From NCBI GenBank assembly GCA_937996755.1, contig CALKUS010000054.1, forward strand, positions 1 to 14,120: a DNA stretch of 14,120 nt, given 5' to 3'. The translations under genes and the position numbers were made by a program. Origin of the DNA: an uncultured Pseudomonadota bacterium (GTDB lineage: Bacteria; Pseudomonadota; Gammaproteobacteria; Xanthomonadales; Ahniellaceae). Positions 1 to 7,893 of the stretch are shown here, piece by piece (within the stretch, counting starts at the first letter, position 1; each line of letters opens with the position of its first letter). The notes under the pieces are model-generated. The model was not told the origin of the DNA and ran no database searches. It worked only from the letters and a program-made list of their open reading frames with translations.

Positions 1-421
1 CCGGCATGATGCCGATCTTGCACTGGCCCGGCGTGATCACGCCCGGGCAGTTCGGGCCGACGAGCACCGTCTCTGGATGGTTCTTGAGCGCGTTCTTCAC
101 GCGCAACATGTCGAGCACCGGCACGCCTTCGGTGATCGCGACGATCACGCGGATGCCGGCGGCCGCGGCCTCGAGGATCGCGTCGGCCGCGAACGGCGGC
201 GGGACGTAGATGACGGACGCATCGGCGCCGGTCGCGTCGACCGCGTCCCGCACCGTGTTGAAGACGGGCAGGCCCAGGTGCAGCGTGCCGCCCTTGCCCG
301 GCGTGACGCCACCGACCAGCTTCGTGCCGTACTCGAGCATCTGTTCCGAGTGGAACGTGCCCTGCTGGCCGGTGAAGCCCTGGCAGATGACCTTCGTGTT
401 CTTGTCGATCAACACACTCAT
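1..421 (-). CDS. sucD: Succinyl-CoA ligase (ADP-forming) subunit alpha, partial (N-terminal 140 residues)
   Basis: The alpha subunit of succinyl-CoA synthetase binds CoA and carries the phosphohistidine used in the TCA-cycle conversion of succinyl-CoA to succinate with ATP formation; it acts in the cytoplasm as a complex with SucC. The reverse strand reads MSVLIDKNTKVICQGFTGQQ, then GTFH, GGVTPGKGG, VIYVPPPFAAD, ITEGVPVLDM and GPNCPGVITPGQCKIGIMP, which is the typical Rossmann-type CoA-binding half of SucD. The start is ATG at 421, preceded at 7 nt by a good Shine-Dalgarno sequence (AGAGGA, 434-429 on the reverse strand). The gene runs off the left edge, so the active-site histidine of the C-terminal half is not visible; about half of the usual ~290 residues is present. 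It lies downstream of sucC in the same direction, but with a 114-bp gap holding a large inverted repeat. Identification is very secure. Confidence 0.97.
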   Translation of the reverse strand, partial: MSVLIDKNTKVICQGFTGQQGTFHSEQMLEYGTKLVGGVTPGKGGTLHLGLPVFNTVRDAVDATGADASVIYVPPPFAADAILEAAAAGIRVIVAITEGVPVLDMLRVKNALKNHPETVLVGPNCPGVITPGQCKIGIMP

Positions 422-438
422 CTTCGATTCCTCTGGAC

Positions 439-510
439 CGTCATCCCGGCGCAAGCCGGGATCCAGTGCCTGTTCGAAGTCGCTGGATCCCGGCTGGCGC
501 CGGGATGACG
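439..510. repeat. REP-like inverted repeat between sucC and sucD
   Basis: Two 28-bp arms, 439-466 and 483-510, are reverse complements of each other with a single mismatch, separated by a 16-bp loop (467-482). Each arm also folds alone: CCCGGC-GCAA-GCCGGG on the left and CCCGGC-TGGC-GCCGGG on the right, so the unit is a pair of small hairpins inside a large one. The core (GTCATCCCGGC...GCCGGGATCCAG) has the form of REP/dRS3-type extragenic palindromes that are scattered through many proteobacterial genomes. Here it sits inside the sucC-sucD transcript and may act as an RNA-stability or partial-termination element. Confidence 0.9.
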
Positions 511-535
511 ACGGGAAGGGTTGCGGTGCCGGGGT

Positions 536-1699
<1,164 letters not shown>

Positions 1700-1718
1700 G
1701 ACTGGTCCTTCGCGTGGG

Positions 1719-1773
1719 CGGCGCCGGGACCGGCGCCGTGACGGGGGAGGGAAGCGCCCCGTCCGGGGGGCGC
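1719..1773 (-). promoter_or_regulatory. sucC leader with two strong hairpins
   Basis: Two inverted repeats lie between the possible sucC promoter and its ribosome-binding site. One is a 9-bp-arm palindrome at 1719-1738 (CGGCGCCGG-GA-CCGGCGCCG, able to form an 8-bp stem with a 4-nt loop). The other, at 1754-1773, has 7-bp arms (GCGCCCC/GGGGCGC) and a 6-nt loop. Both would be in the 5' untranslated RNA of sucC. The pairing is seen directly; any regulatory role is inferred. Confidence 0.45.
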
Positions 1774-1775
1774 GT

Positions 1776-1804
1776 ATTGTGGCGAACCGCCCCCGCGAAT
1801 TGAA
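1776..1804 (-). promoter_or_regulatory. Possible sigma-70 promoter for sucC
   Basis: On the reverse strand TTCAAT (1804-1799) and CACAAT (1781-1776) are spaced by 17 bp, with matches of 3/6 and 4/6 to the -35 and -10 consensus. They lie about 77-105 bp upstream of the sucC start. This is weak, but it is the best-looking promoter in the 170-bp divergent sucC/pilS gap. No convincing promoter for pilS was seen in the other direction. Confidence 0.3.
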
Positions 1805-1869
1805 GGGGAGCGGCGCGCGGCGGCTCCTGTTGGACTACAGTTCCGGACGGGGATCGCTCTGGACCGAAG

Positions 1870-3543
1870 ATGCCGGCACCGCGCCTGATCATGCTGCGCC
1901 CGACGGGAGGCAACGAACGCCTCTCGTCGCCGGATGCCGTCACGCGCCGCGAGCTGTACTTCTTCGACCTGTACCGCGCGTTCGAGGCGTCCGCATTCGG
2001 GGCGTTCTGCTTCAGCGGCTGGTTGCAGTCGTTCCTCGGCGTCACCGCGACGCCGGTCGCGCGGCTCGCGTCGCTGGCCTACCTCGGCGCGGCGCTGCTG
2101 CTGTTGCTGCTCGGCCGACGGCTCAGCGGCCGCGACGTCAGCCTGCAGGTGCTGTTCGGGTTGAGCGTCGACCTGCTCGTCGCGATGGTCGCGGTCACCC
2201 AGATGAACGGCATCGCGACGGGCGTCGGCACGTTGCTGCTCGTCAACGTCAGCTCCGGCGCGCTGCTGTTGCCGCCGCGGCTCGCCTACCTCTTCGCGGC
2301 GATCAGCGGCGCAGCCGTGCTCGCGGCCTTCGGCTTCAGCGCCGAGGAAGGCAGCATCGCGCGCCACTGGACCGAAGGCGCGATGTTCGCGGCGGTGTAC
2401 GTCGCGGCCACCGTGCTCTGCCAGCTGCTGCGGCGCGAAGTCTCCGCGTCGCGCGAGCGCGTCGAGCAGCAGGAAGTCGACCTCGCGAACCTCACGCAGA
2501 TCAACGACCTCATCATCCGGCGCATGCGCACCGGCGTCATGGTGGTGGACTCCGACAACCACGTGCACCAGGTCAACGAGAGCGCCTGGCACCTGCTCGG
2601 CAATCCGTCGCCGTCGCGCCGCGAGCTCGGCGACATCGCGCCGGAGATCTCGCGGCGGCTGTTCCACTGGCGCTCGGGCGGCAAGGCCGACGCCACGCCG
2701 CTCGCGCTGGCCGAGGGGCTGCCCGAGGTGATCCCGCGCTTCGTCCGGCTCGGCCAGAGCGGCGAAGGCAACGTGCTCGTGTTCCTCGACGACATCTCGC
2801 TCATGACGCGGCAGGCCGAACAGCTCACGCTGAGCTCGCTCGGCCGCTTGTCGGCGTCGGTCGCGCACGAGGTGCGCAATCCGCTCGCGGCGATCAGCTA
2901 TTCGGCGCAGCTGCTCGGGGAATCGGAGGACCTCACCGAGCCGGACCTGCGGCTGGTCGACATCATCCGCGCGCAGTGCACGCGCGTGAACTCGATCGTC
3001 GAGAACATCCTGCAGCTGTCGCGGCGCGAGCGCTCGCGACCGGAGCAGATCGAGCTCGCCGCGTGGGTCAATTCGTTCGTCGACGAATACCGCGCGACGA
3101 ACCCGCTCGACAAGGACGAAGTGAAGCCGGTGGCGCAGCAGAGGCTGCACGCCGTCGTCGATCCCGGGCAGCTGCACCAGGTGGTGTGGAACCTGGTGCA
3201 GAACGCGCGTCGCTACGGCCGCCTGCCGGACGAGCCGGCCCGGGTCGCCGTCATCGCGCGCAAGCTGGCCGAGCCCGGCCCGCCGGTGATCGAGATCGTC
3301 GATCGCGGCCCCGGCATCCCGCGCAAGGTGGCCGAACAGATCTTCGACCCGTTCTTCACCACGCACGAGCACGGCACCGGGCTCGGGCTCTACATCGCGA
3401 AGCAGCTGTGCGAAGCGAACCAGGCGACGCTCGAATACGTGCCCGTGGCGGGTGGCGGCAGCTGCTTCCGCCTCACCCTTTCGCCGCCGACCGCGAACAC
3501 CGGTACGGCCGGAACCGCGCGTCCGCGCACCGCGGCTCGATGA
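1870..3543 (+). CDS. pilS: Type IV pilus two-component sensor histidine kinase PilS
   Basis: A membrane sensor kinase of 557 residues that controls PilR and thereby pilin transcription. The N-terminal third has six hydrophobic segments (about 39-57, 66-82, 92-110, 115-134, 138-157, 170-188), the known PilS topology. A PAS-like segment follows (about 205-315), then the HisKA H-box SASVAHEVRNPL with the phosphorylated H333. The ATPase domain shows the N-box WNLVQNARRYG (from N441), the G1 box DRGPGIP (478-484) and the G2 box HGTGLGLYIAKQ (501 onward). A Pro/Thr/Ala-rich tail ends the protein. The start is ATG 1870, with an in-frame ATG at 1891 as an alternative; the ribosome-binding site is weak. 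pilR follows after 88 bp. The family call rests on the six-helix domain plus adjacent pilR and pilA. Confidence 0.95.
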   Translation: MPAPRLIMLRPTGGNERLSSPDAVTRRELYFFDLYRAFEASAFGAFCFSGWLQSFLGVTATPVARLASLAYLGAALLLLLLGRRLSGRDVSLQVLFGLSVDLLVAMVAVTQMNGIATGVGTLLLVNVSSGALLLPPRLAYLFAAISGAAVLAAFGFSAEEGSIARHWTEGAMFAAVYVAATVLCQLLRREVSASRERVEQQEVDLANLTQINDLIIRRMRTGVMVVDSDNHVHQVNESAWHLLGNPSPSRRELGDIAPEISRRLFHWRSGGKADATPLALAEGLPEVIPRFVRLGQSGEGNVLVFLDDISLMTRQAEQLTLSSLGRLSASVAHEVRNPLAAISYSAQLLGESEDLTEPDLRLVDIIRAQCTRVNSIVENILQLSRRERSRPEQIELAAWVNSFVDEYRATNPLDKDEVKPVAQQRLHAVVDPGQLHQVVWNLVQNARRYGRLPDEPARVAVIARKLAEPGPPVIEIVDRGPGIPRKVAEQIFDPFFTTHEHGTGLGLYIAKQLCEANQATLEYVPVAGGGSCFRLTLSPPTANTGTAGTARPRTAAR

Positions 3544-3580
3544 GGCATCCCCGTCGGCGTCGCATTCGGCTAGGATGGCG

Positions 3581-3601
3581 GCGCGCGCCCGAGGCGCGCG
3601 C
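3581..3601 (+). other. GC hairpin in the pilS-pilR gap
   Basis: GCGCGCGCC (3581-3589), loop CGA, then GGCGCGCGC (3593-3601) forms a perfect 9-bp stem in the 88-bp spacer, 30 bp before the pilR ATG. A TAGGAT hexamer at 3571-3576 could be a -10 box, but no -35 partner is visible. The hairpin could modulate the PilS:PilR ratio; that is inference. Confidence 0.4.
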
Positions 3602-3631
3602 GCCGCGGCGCTGCCGACTCACCGGAACGGC

Positions 3632-5002
3632 ATGACCCGACAGACCGCTCTCGTCGTCGACGACGAACCCGACATCCGCGAGCTGCTCGTACTGACCCTC
3701 GGTCGGCTCGGGCTGCTCGTCGACACGGCCAGCAACGTGGCCGAGGCCCGCCGTCGTCTCGCGGAAACCGAATACGCGTTCTGCCTCACCGACATGCGCA
3801 TGCCGGACGGCACCGGCATGGAGCTCGTCGAGCACGTGGTGAGGAACCACCCGAACGTGCCGATCGCGATGATCACCGCGTTCGGCAGCGTGGACACCGC
3901 GGTGAGCGCGCTCAAGGCCGGCGCGTTCGATTTCGTCTCGAAGCCGGTGGACCTCGCGGTCCTGCGCCGGCTGGTGCAGTCCGCGCTCAAGCTCAACGAG
4001 GAACGCCGCGCCGAGCCCGAGCTCAAGGGCTCGCCGCTGCTCGGCGATTCCGCAGCGATGCGCGAAGTACGGCAGACCATCGCGAAGGTCGCGCGCAGCC
4101 AGGCGCCCGTCTACATCTCGGGCGAGTCCGGCGCGGGCAAGGAGCTCGTCGCGCGGCTCGTGCACGAGCACGGACCGCGCTCGTCGGGACCGTTCGTGCC
4201 GGTGAACTGCGGCGCGATCCCGGCCGAGCTGATGGAGAGCGAGTTCTTCGGCCACACGAAGGGCAGCTTCACCGGCGCGGTGGCCGACAAGGAAGGCCTG
4301 TTCCAGGCCGCGAACGGCGGCACGCTGTTCCTCGACGAGGTGGCCGACCTGCCGATGCACATGCAGGTGAAGCTGCTGCGCGTGATCCAGGAAAAGGCGG
4401 TGCGGCCGATCGGCGCGCGCCAGGAAGTGCCGGTCGACGTGCGCATCCTCTCGGCGACGCACAAGAACCTGCTCAAGCTCGTCGAGCAGGGCAGCTTCCG
4501 CCAGGACCTCTTCTATCGCATCAACGTGATCGAAGTGCGCGTGCCCGCGTTGCGCGAGCGCCTCGAGGACATCCCGCAGCTGTCGCAGCACTTCCTCGAG
4601 CGCATCACGCGCGACTGGGGCGGCGAGGCGCTGTCGCTCAGCCCCTCGGCGGTGCGCGCACTGCAGGCCTACGATTTTCCCGGCAACGTGCGCGAGCTCG
4701 AGAACGTGCTGGAACGCGCGGTCGCGCTGTCGGAAGGCAATGTCGTGCAGGCCGAAGACCTGCGCCTGCACCCGCAGCCGCGCGGCAGCGAGAGCGTGCC
4801 GGGCAGCGCTGCGTCGTCCGGCGCGGCGCCGGCGACGCCGGCGGCCGCCGCATCGCTCGAGGACTACATCGACAAGCTGGAGCGCGAAGCGATCATGAAC
4901 GCGCTGCAGGAGACGCGTTACAACAAGACCGCCGCCGCGCGGAAGCTCGGCATCACGTTCCGCGCGCTGCGCTACAAGCTCAAGAAACTCGGGATCGACT
5001 GA
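3632..5002 (+). CDS. pilR: Sigma-54-dependent response regulator PilR
   Basis: An NtrC-family activator of 456 residues that, when phosphorylated by PilS, drives sigma-54 RNA polymerase at pilin promoters. The receiver domain (about 5-120) has the acidic pair D10/D11, phosphoacceptor D54 (TDMRMPDG) and the conserved lysine in FVSKPVD. The AAA+ domain has Walker A GESGAGKE (164-171), the sigma-54 contact loop GSFTGA (211-216; serine instead of alanine at the second position, as is common in PilR) and Walker B LFLDE (D235/E236). A Ser/Ala/Pro-rich linker leads to a Fis-type helix-turn-helix at 417-456 (NKTAAARKLGITFRALRYKL). The frame is open upstream to 3452, but ATG 3632 starts exactly at the receiver domain, preceded by GGAA, and gives the family length, so I prefer it. 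Confidence 0.96.
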   Translation: MTRQTALVVDDEPDIRELLVLTLGRLGLLVDTASNVAEARRRLAETEYAFCLTDMRMPDGTGMELVEHVVRNHPNVPIAMITAFGSVDTAVSALKAGAFDFVSKPVDLAVLRRLVQSALKLNEERRAEPELKGSPLLGDSAAMREVRQTIAKVARSQAPVYISGESGAGKELVARLVHEHGPRSSGPFVPVNCGAIPAELMESEFFGHTKGSFTGAVADKEGLFQAANGGTLFLDEVADLPMHMQVKLLRVIQEKAVRPIGARQEVPVDVRILSATHKNLLKLVEQGSFRQDLFYRINVIEVRVPALRERLEDIPQLSQHFLERITRDWGGEALSLSPSAVRALQAYDFPGNVRELENVLERAVALSEGNVVQAEDLRLHPQPRGSESVPGSAASSGAAPATPAAAASLEDYIDKLEREAIMNALQETRYNKTAAARKLGITFRALRYKLKKLGID

Positions 5003-5184
5003 CGCGGCACGTCAGTTTGTGACGCGAAGCGCTACGGAATTTGGGCACCTGCGTGTCTCGCGCGCGCTGCGACCGAGGAATGTCGTCCCGCAGCGCTGCC
5101 GAATCGGGCGTTTTTCGGGGAAAATGAAACAGGGGCACCGAAGAAGCGTGATGCACTTCACGCTCTCGTCGGCGTTGCAAAACG

Positions 5185-5200
5185 TGGCACGAGTGATGCT
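5185..5200 (+). promoter_or_regulatory. Sigma-54 (-24/-12) promoter of pilA1
   Basis: TGGCACGAGTGATGCT matches the sigma-54 consensus TGGCAC-N5-TTGCW in all but one position (ATGCT for TTGCT). It has the required GG (5186-5187) and GC (5198-5199) dinucleotides 12 bp apart. Transcription would start near 5211, giving a leader of about 90 nt before the pilin ATG. PilR is encoded directly upstream, so this is the expected target. Confidence 0.85.
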
Positions 5201-5274
5201 TTAGCAGGGCGGGGCGGTACATCGGCCGGCGAAGCCGGATCCAGCTTCCCCGGTACTCAACCGCTTCGATTCCG

Positions 5275-5288
5275 CAGTTAGCTAACTG
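5275..5288. other. Perfect 14-bp palindrome in the pilA1 leader
   Basis: CAGTTAGCTAACTG is a perfect dyad that ends 2 bp before the pilA1 ribosome-binding site AGGGGA (5291-5296). It is A/T-rich relative to its surroundings and lies inside the predicted 5' untranslated RNA. It could be an operator for a DNA-binding protein or an RNA element affecting pilin translation; no function can be assigned. Confidence 0.5.
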
Positions 5289-5301
5289 ATAGGGGATACC
5301 C

Positions 5302-5724
5302 ATGAAGAAGATGCAAGGCTTCACCCTGATCGAGCTCATGATCGTCATCGCGATCCTGGGCATCCTGCTGGCCATCGCGATTCCGGCCTACAGCGACTAC
5401 ACGATCCGCGCCAAGATCTCGGAAGGCATCAACCTCGCCGCTGCCGCGAAGATGGCGGTTGCCGAGACGCGTCAGAGCTCGTCCGACTGGCCGACCGACA
5501 ACGCGACGGCCGGCATCGCCGACACGATCACGTCCTCGTTCGTCGAGAGCGTGGAAGTGGGCGCCGGTGGCGTGATCACCGTGACGTACCAGAACATCGA
5601 CGACGCCGTGAACGGCTCGACCGTCGTGTTCACCCCGACCTTCGAAGCCGGCGACGGCCAGGTCACCTGGGTGTGCAACACGGGCGACGTGGAAGACCGT
5701 TACCTGCCGCAGAAGTGCCGCTGA
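5302..5724 (+). CDS. pilA: Type IV major pilin PilA, copy 1
   Basis: A 140-residue prepilin. The short leader MKKMQG ends with the glycine cut by prepilin peptidase PilD, and mature F+1 starts the class III motif FTLIELMIVIAILGILLAI, including the key E+5 needed for assembly. The hydrophobic helix is followed by a globular domain with a Ser/Thr-rich stretch (TRQSSSDWPTDNAT) and a C-terminal disulfide loop between the Cys in WVC and the Cys of QKCR (13 residues between them). The ATG is set by a strong AGGGGA site 5 nt upstream. It is preceded by its own sigma-54 promoter and followed by an excellent terminator, so it is probably transcribed as an abundant single-gene message. A paralogue lies at 7939. 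The C-terminal residue is Arg, so it lacks the C-terminal Ser used by PilO/TfpO-type glycosylation. Confidence 0.97.
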   Translation: MKKMQGFTLIELMIVIAILGILLAIAIPAYSDYTIRAKISEGINLAAAAKMAVAETRQSSSDWPTDNATAGIADTITSSFVESVEVGAGGVITVTYQNIDDAVNGSTVVFTPTFEAGDGQVTWVCNTGDVEDRYLPQKCR

Positions 5725-5741
5725 TCGCAAGCTGATCCGCG

Positions 5742-5774
5742 AAAAAGCCCCGGGTTTCCCGGGGCTTTTTTTTT
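5742..5774 (+). terminator. Rho-independent terminator after pilA1
   Basis: AAAAAGCCCCGGG (5742-5754), loop TTT, then CCCGGGGCTTTTT (5758-5770) form a perfect 13-bp stem running into a tract of nine T (5766-5774). It starts 17 bp after the pilA1 stop. This is a textbook intrinsic terminator and implies that the next gene is largely uncoupled from pilA1 or depends on read-through. Confidence 0.95.
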
Positions 5775-5814
5775 GTTCGCACCACGCTGCGGCACGCACC
5801 CGGTCGTCGGAGAT

Positions 5815-5830
5815 CGCGACGCGCGTCGCG
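5815..5830. other. Perfect 16-bp palindrome upstream of the GT-C/TPR gene
   Basis: CGCGACGCGCGTCGCG is a perfect dyad in the 153-bp gap between the pilA1 terminator and the next start codon, 97 bp before that ATG. I see no sigma-70 or sigma-54 promoter in this gap and no other structure. It may be an operator or a chance product of the CpG-rich background. Confidence 0.35.
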
Positions 5831-5927
5831 TCCCCCTCGCGTCCCGCCGCCGTTCCCGCCATGCTCGTGCCGCGATGCCCGGCGTTTCGTCCGGCACGCA
5901 CCGCACCTCCCGCTGCCCGGATCGACG

Positions 5928-7856
5928 ATGACCAACCCGCAGAACCCTTCGCGCGCGGCGCTGCTGATGTTCGGCGCCTGCCTACTGGTCGCCCTGGCGG
6001 CGTTCTGGCCCGGGCTCCACGGCGGCCTGCTGCTCGACGACAAGATCAACCTGCAGGTACTCAACGGATACCTCGCGGGCGACCTGCGGTGGCAGGCCGT
6101 CGTGTTCGAGAACCCGTCCGGCTGGCTCGGCCGATCGCTCTCGATGCTGAGTTTCCTCGCGAACGCGGCCACTACCGGCAACGACCTGTTCGCCATGAAG
6201 CTCACGAACGTGGTAATCCACCTCGTGAACGGCGTGCTCATGTTCGCGTTCCTGCGCGAGCTGCTCGCCCACGACCGTTCGCTGTCGCGGTTCGGCGCCG
6301 ATCGCGTGGCTGCGCTGCTGGCGGGCGCGTGGCTCCTGCTGCCGCTGCACGTGAGCACCGTGCTGTACCTCGTGCAGCGCATGACCGAGCTGTCGGCCAC
6401 ATTCACGCTGCTCGCGCTCATCGCCTGGTTGCGCGCGCGCCGTCGGCTGGCCGCAGGCGAATCCGGCGCCTTGCCCGCGATGTTCGCGATCGTGCCGCTG
6501 CTGGCGCTCGCCGCGACGCTCGCGAAGGAAAACGGCGCGCTGGTGCCGCTGTACGCGCTCGTGCTCGAAGCGTGCTGGTTCGGGTTCGGCGCGCGCGGCC
6601 GCGAGCGCCGCATCGTCTTTGCGTGGTTCACGCTGTTCCTCGCGCTGCCCGCGATCGCTGCGCTCGCGACGTTGGCCCTGCGCGCGGACACGATGGTGCT
6701 GGGCAGCTACGCCACGCGCGACTTCACGTTCGGCGAGCGGCTGCTCACCGAGCCGCGCATCCTCTGGCAGTACGTGCGCTTCATCCTCGTGCCCGACGGG
6801 CCGCGCATGGGCCTGGTGCAGGACGGCTTCCCGCTGTCGCGCGGGCTGCTCGACCCGCCGACGACGCTGTTCGCGATCGCGGCGTGGGCCGCGGCGCTCG
6901 CACTCGGCTGGATCGCGAAGCGCCGCGGCTTCCCGCTGCTGTTCGCGGGCCCGGCGATCTTCCTCGCGGGCCACGCGCTCGAGTCGACGATCTTTGCGCT
7001 CGAGCTCTACTTCGAGCATCGCAACTACCTGCCTTCGATCGGCATCCTGCTCTGGGTCGCCGGGCTGATCGCCGCATTCGCCGCGCGCATCGGCGACGCG
7101 ATGCCGCTGTTCGCGCGCGTGCGCGTGCCGCTGGTCGTGGCGGTGCTGCTCGTATTCGCCGGTGCGACGTTCGCGCGCGCCGGCGTGTGGTCGGACACAC
7201 GGTTGATCTACGAGCAGGCGCTGCGTGCGCATCCGGACTCGCCGCGCCTGCAGCTGAAGCTCGGCACCGCCGCGATCGAGGAAGGCCGCGTGGCCGACGC
7301 GGCGCCGCATTTCGACGCGCTGCGCAGGCTGCGCCCGCAGGACGACCCGGCCATCGCGCTGCTCGAGCTGCTGCCCTACTGCGCCGGCGGCGCGTCGCCG
7401 CCCCCCGCGCTGTACGACCGCGCGGCGATCGCCGACGCGCGCATCCGCGACGCCGAGGTGAGCGCGTTCAGCGCGCTCGCGGAGCGCGTGGAGCAACGCA
7501 AGTGCGCGGCCGTCGACGCGGCGCGGCTCGTGGCGATCGGCCGCGGCTGGCTCGACGCCAACCGGCTGCGCGACTCGGTCATCAACACCTGGAAGACGCG
7601 CTATTTCGTCGCCCGGCTGCTCGCCTCGCGCGGCGAGATGGACGCGGCGCTCGCCGAAGCCACGCGCGCCTGGCGCGACGCCGGCGAGATCGCCCCGGGC
7701 GTACTCGTGTTCCAGCTGAACGCGAGCGCCGGCCGGGTCGAGGAATGCCGCCGCGTATTGGTCGAGCTGCGCCGCCAGGACTCGGGCTGGGATCGACGGA
7801 TCAGCCGCGCGCTCGCCGACTTCCAGTCCTGGCTGGACGCCCGCGCGGCCGGTTGA
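5928..7856 (+). CDS. Multi-pass membrane protein, GT-C-type glycosyltransferase with TPR-like C-terminus (candidate pilin glycosyltransferase)
   Basis: A 642-residue protein with about ten to twelve hydrophobic segments up to residue 420 and a soluble C-terminal third. The first periplasmic loop carries LLLDDKINL (D37/D38), where GT-C enzymes place their catalytic or metal-binding acid. Further family-like motifs are LYLVQRMTELSATFTL, AKENGALVPLYAL (from 199) and FEHRNYLPSIG (362-372), which I associate with bacterial TMTC/O-GlcNAc-transferase-like membrane proteins that end in tetratricopeptide repeats. Residues about 435-470 (HPDSPRLQLKLGTAAIEEGR onward) look like a TPR. Lying between two pilin genes, it may transfer a lipid-linked sugar to the pilin, as TfpW does in some Pseudomonas; direct homology to TfpW is not claimed. 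The ATG has only a weak ribosome-binding site. The fold call is fairly firm, the substrate is inference. Confidence 0.75.
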   Translation: MTNPQNPSRAALLMFGACLLVALAAFWPGLHGGLLLDDKINLQVLNGYLAGDLRWQAVVFENPSGWLGRSLSMLSFLANAATTGNDLFAMKLTNVVIHLVNGVLMFAFLRELLAHDRSLSRFGADRVAALLAGAWLLLPLHVSTVLYLVQRMTELSATFTLLALIAWLRARRRLAAGESGALPAMFAIVPLLALAATLAKENGALVPLYALVLEACWFGFGARGRERRIVFAWFTLFLALPAIAALATLALRADTMVLGSYATRDFTFGERLLTEPRILWQYVRFILVPDGPRMGLVQDGFPLSRGLLDPPTTLFAIAAWAAALALGWIAKRRGFPLLFAGPAIFLAGHALESTIFALELYFEHRNYLPSIGILLWVAGLIAAFAARIGDAMPLFARVRVPLVVAVLLVFAGATFARAGVWSDTRLIYEQALRAHPDSPRLQLKLGTAAIEEGRVADAAPHFDALRRLRPQDDPAIALLELLPYCAGGASPPPALYDRAAIADARIRDAEVSAFSALAERVEQRKCAAVDAARLVAIGRGWLDANRLRDSVINTWKTRYFVARLLASRGEMDAALAEATRAWRDAGEIAPGVLVFQLNASAGRVEECRRVLVELRRQDSGWDRRISRALADFQSWLDARAAG

Positions 7857-7893
7857 TCGAGCGACGGGACCCTTCGGCGATTCGACCGATCGC

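Larger units (their letters stand above)
5003..5301 (+). promoter_or_regulatory. pilR-pilA intergenic regulatory region
   Basis: This 299-bp gap is less GC-rich than its surroundings and has no convincing gene. It holds a sigma-54 promoter at 5185-5200 and two TGTC elements (5054-5057 and 5081-5084), the short motif known from PilR sites, about 130-157 bp upstream of the likely start point. An inverted repeat AGCGTGA-N6-TCACGCT lies at 5145-5164, and an A/T-rich patch at 5111-5130 could help bending or IHF binding. The untranslated leader follows from about 5211. A 61-codon open frame at 5019-5204 overlaps the promoter and was not accepted. The layout fits an enhancer-activated pilin promoter. 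Confidence 0.7.

Noticed and set aside
3452..3631. Longer N-terminus for PilR
   Set aside because: The 60 added residues overlap the end of pilS and the spacer, are Arg/Pro/Ala-rich and precede the normal receiver start at ATG 3632.
5101..5120. Possible pilR terminator (GAATCGGGCGTTTTT)
   Set aside because: The T-run is present, but no stem of useful length and loop precedes it.
5019..5204. Small 61-codon ORF in the pilR-pilA gap
   Set aside because: It overlaps the sigma-54 promoter and the upstream elements, has no ribosome-binding site and resembles nothing known.
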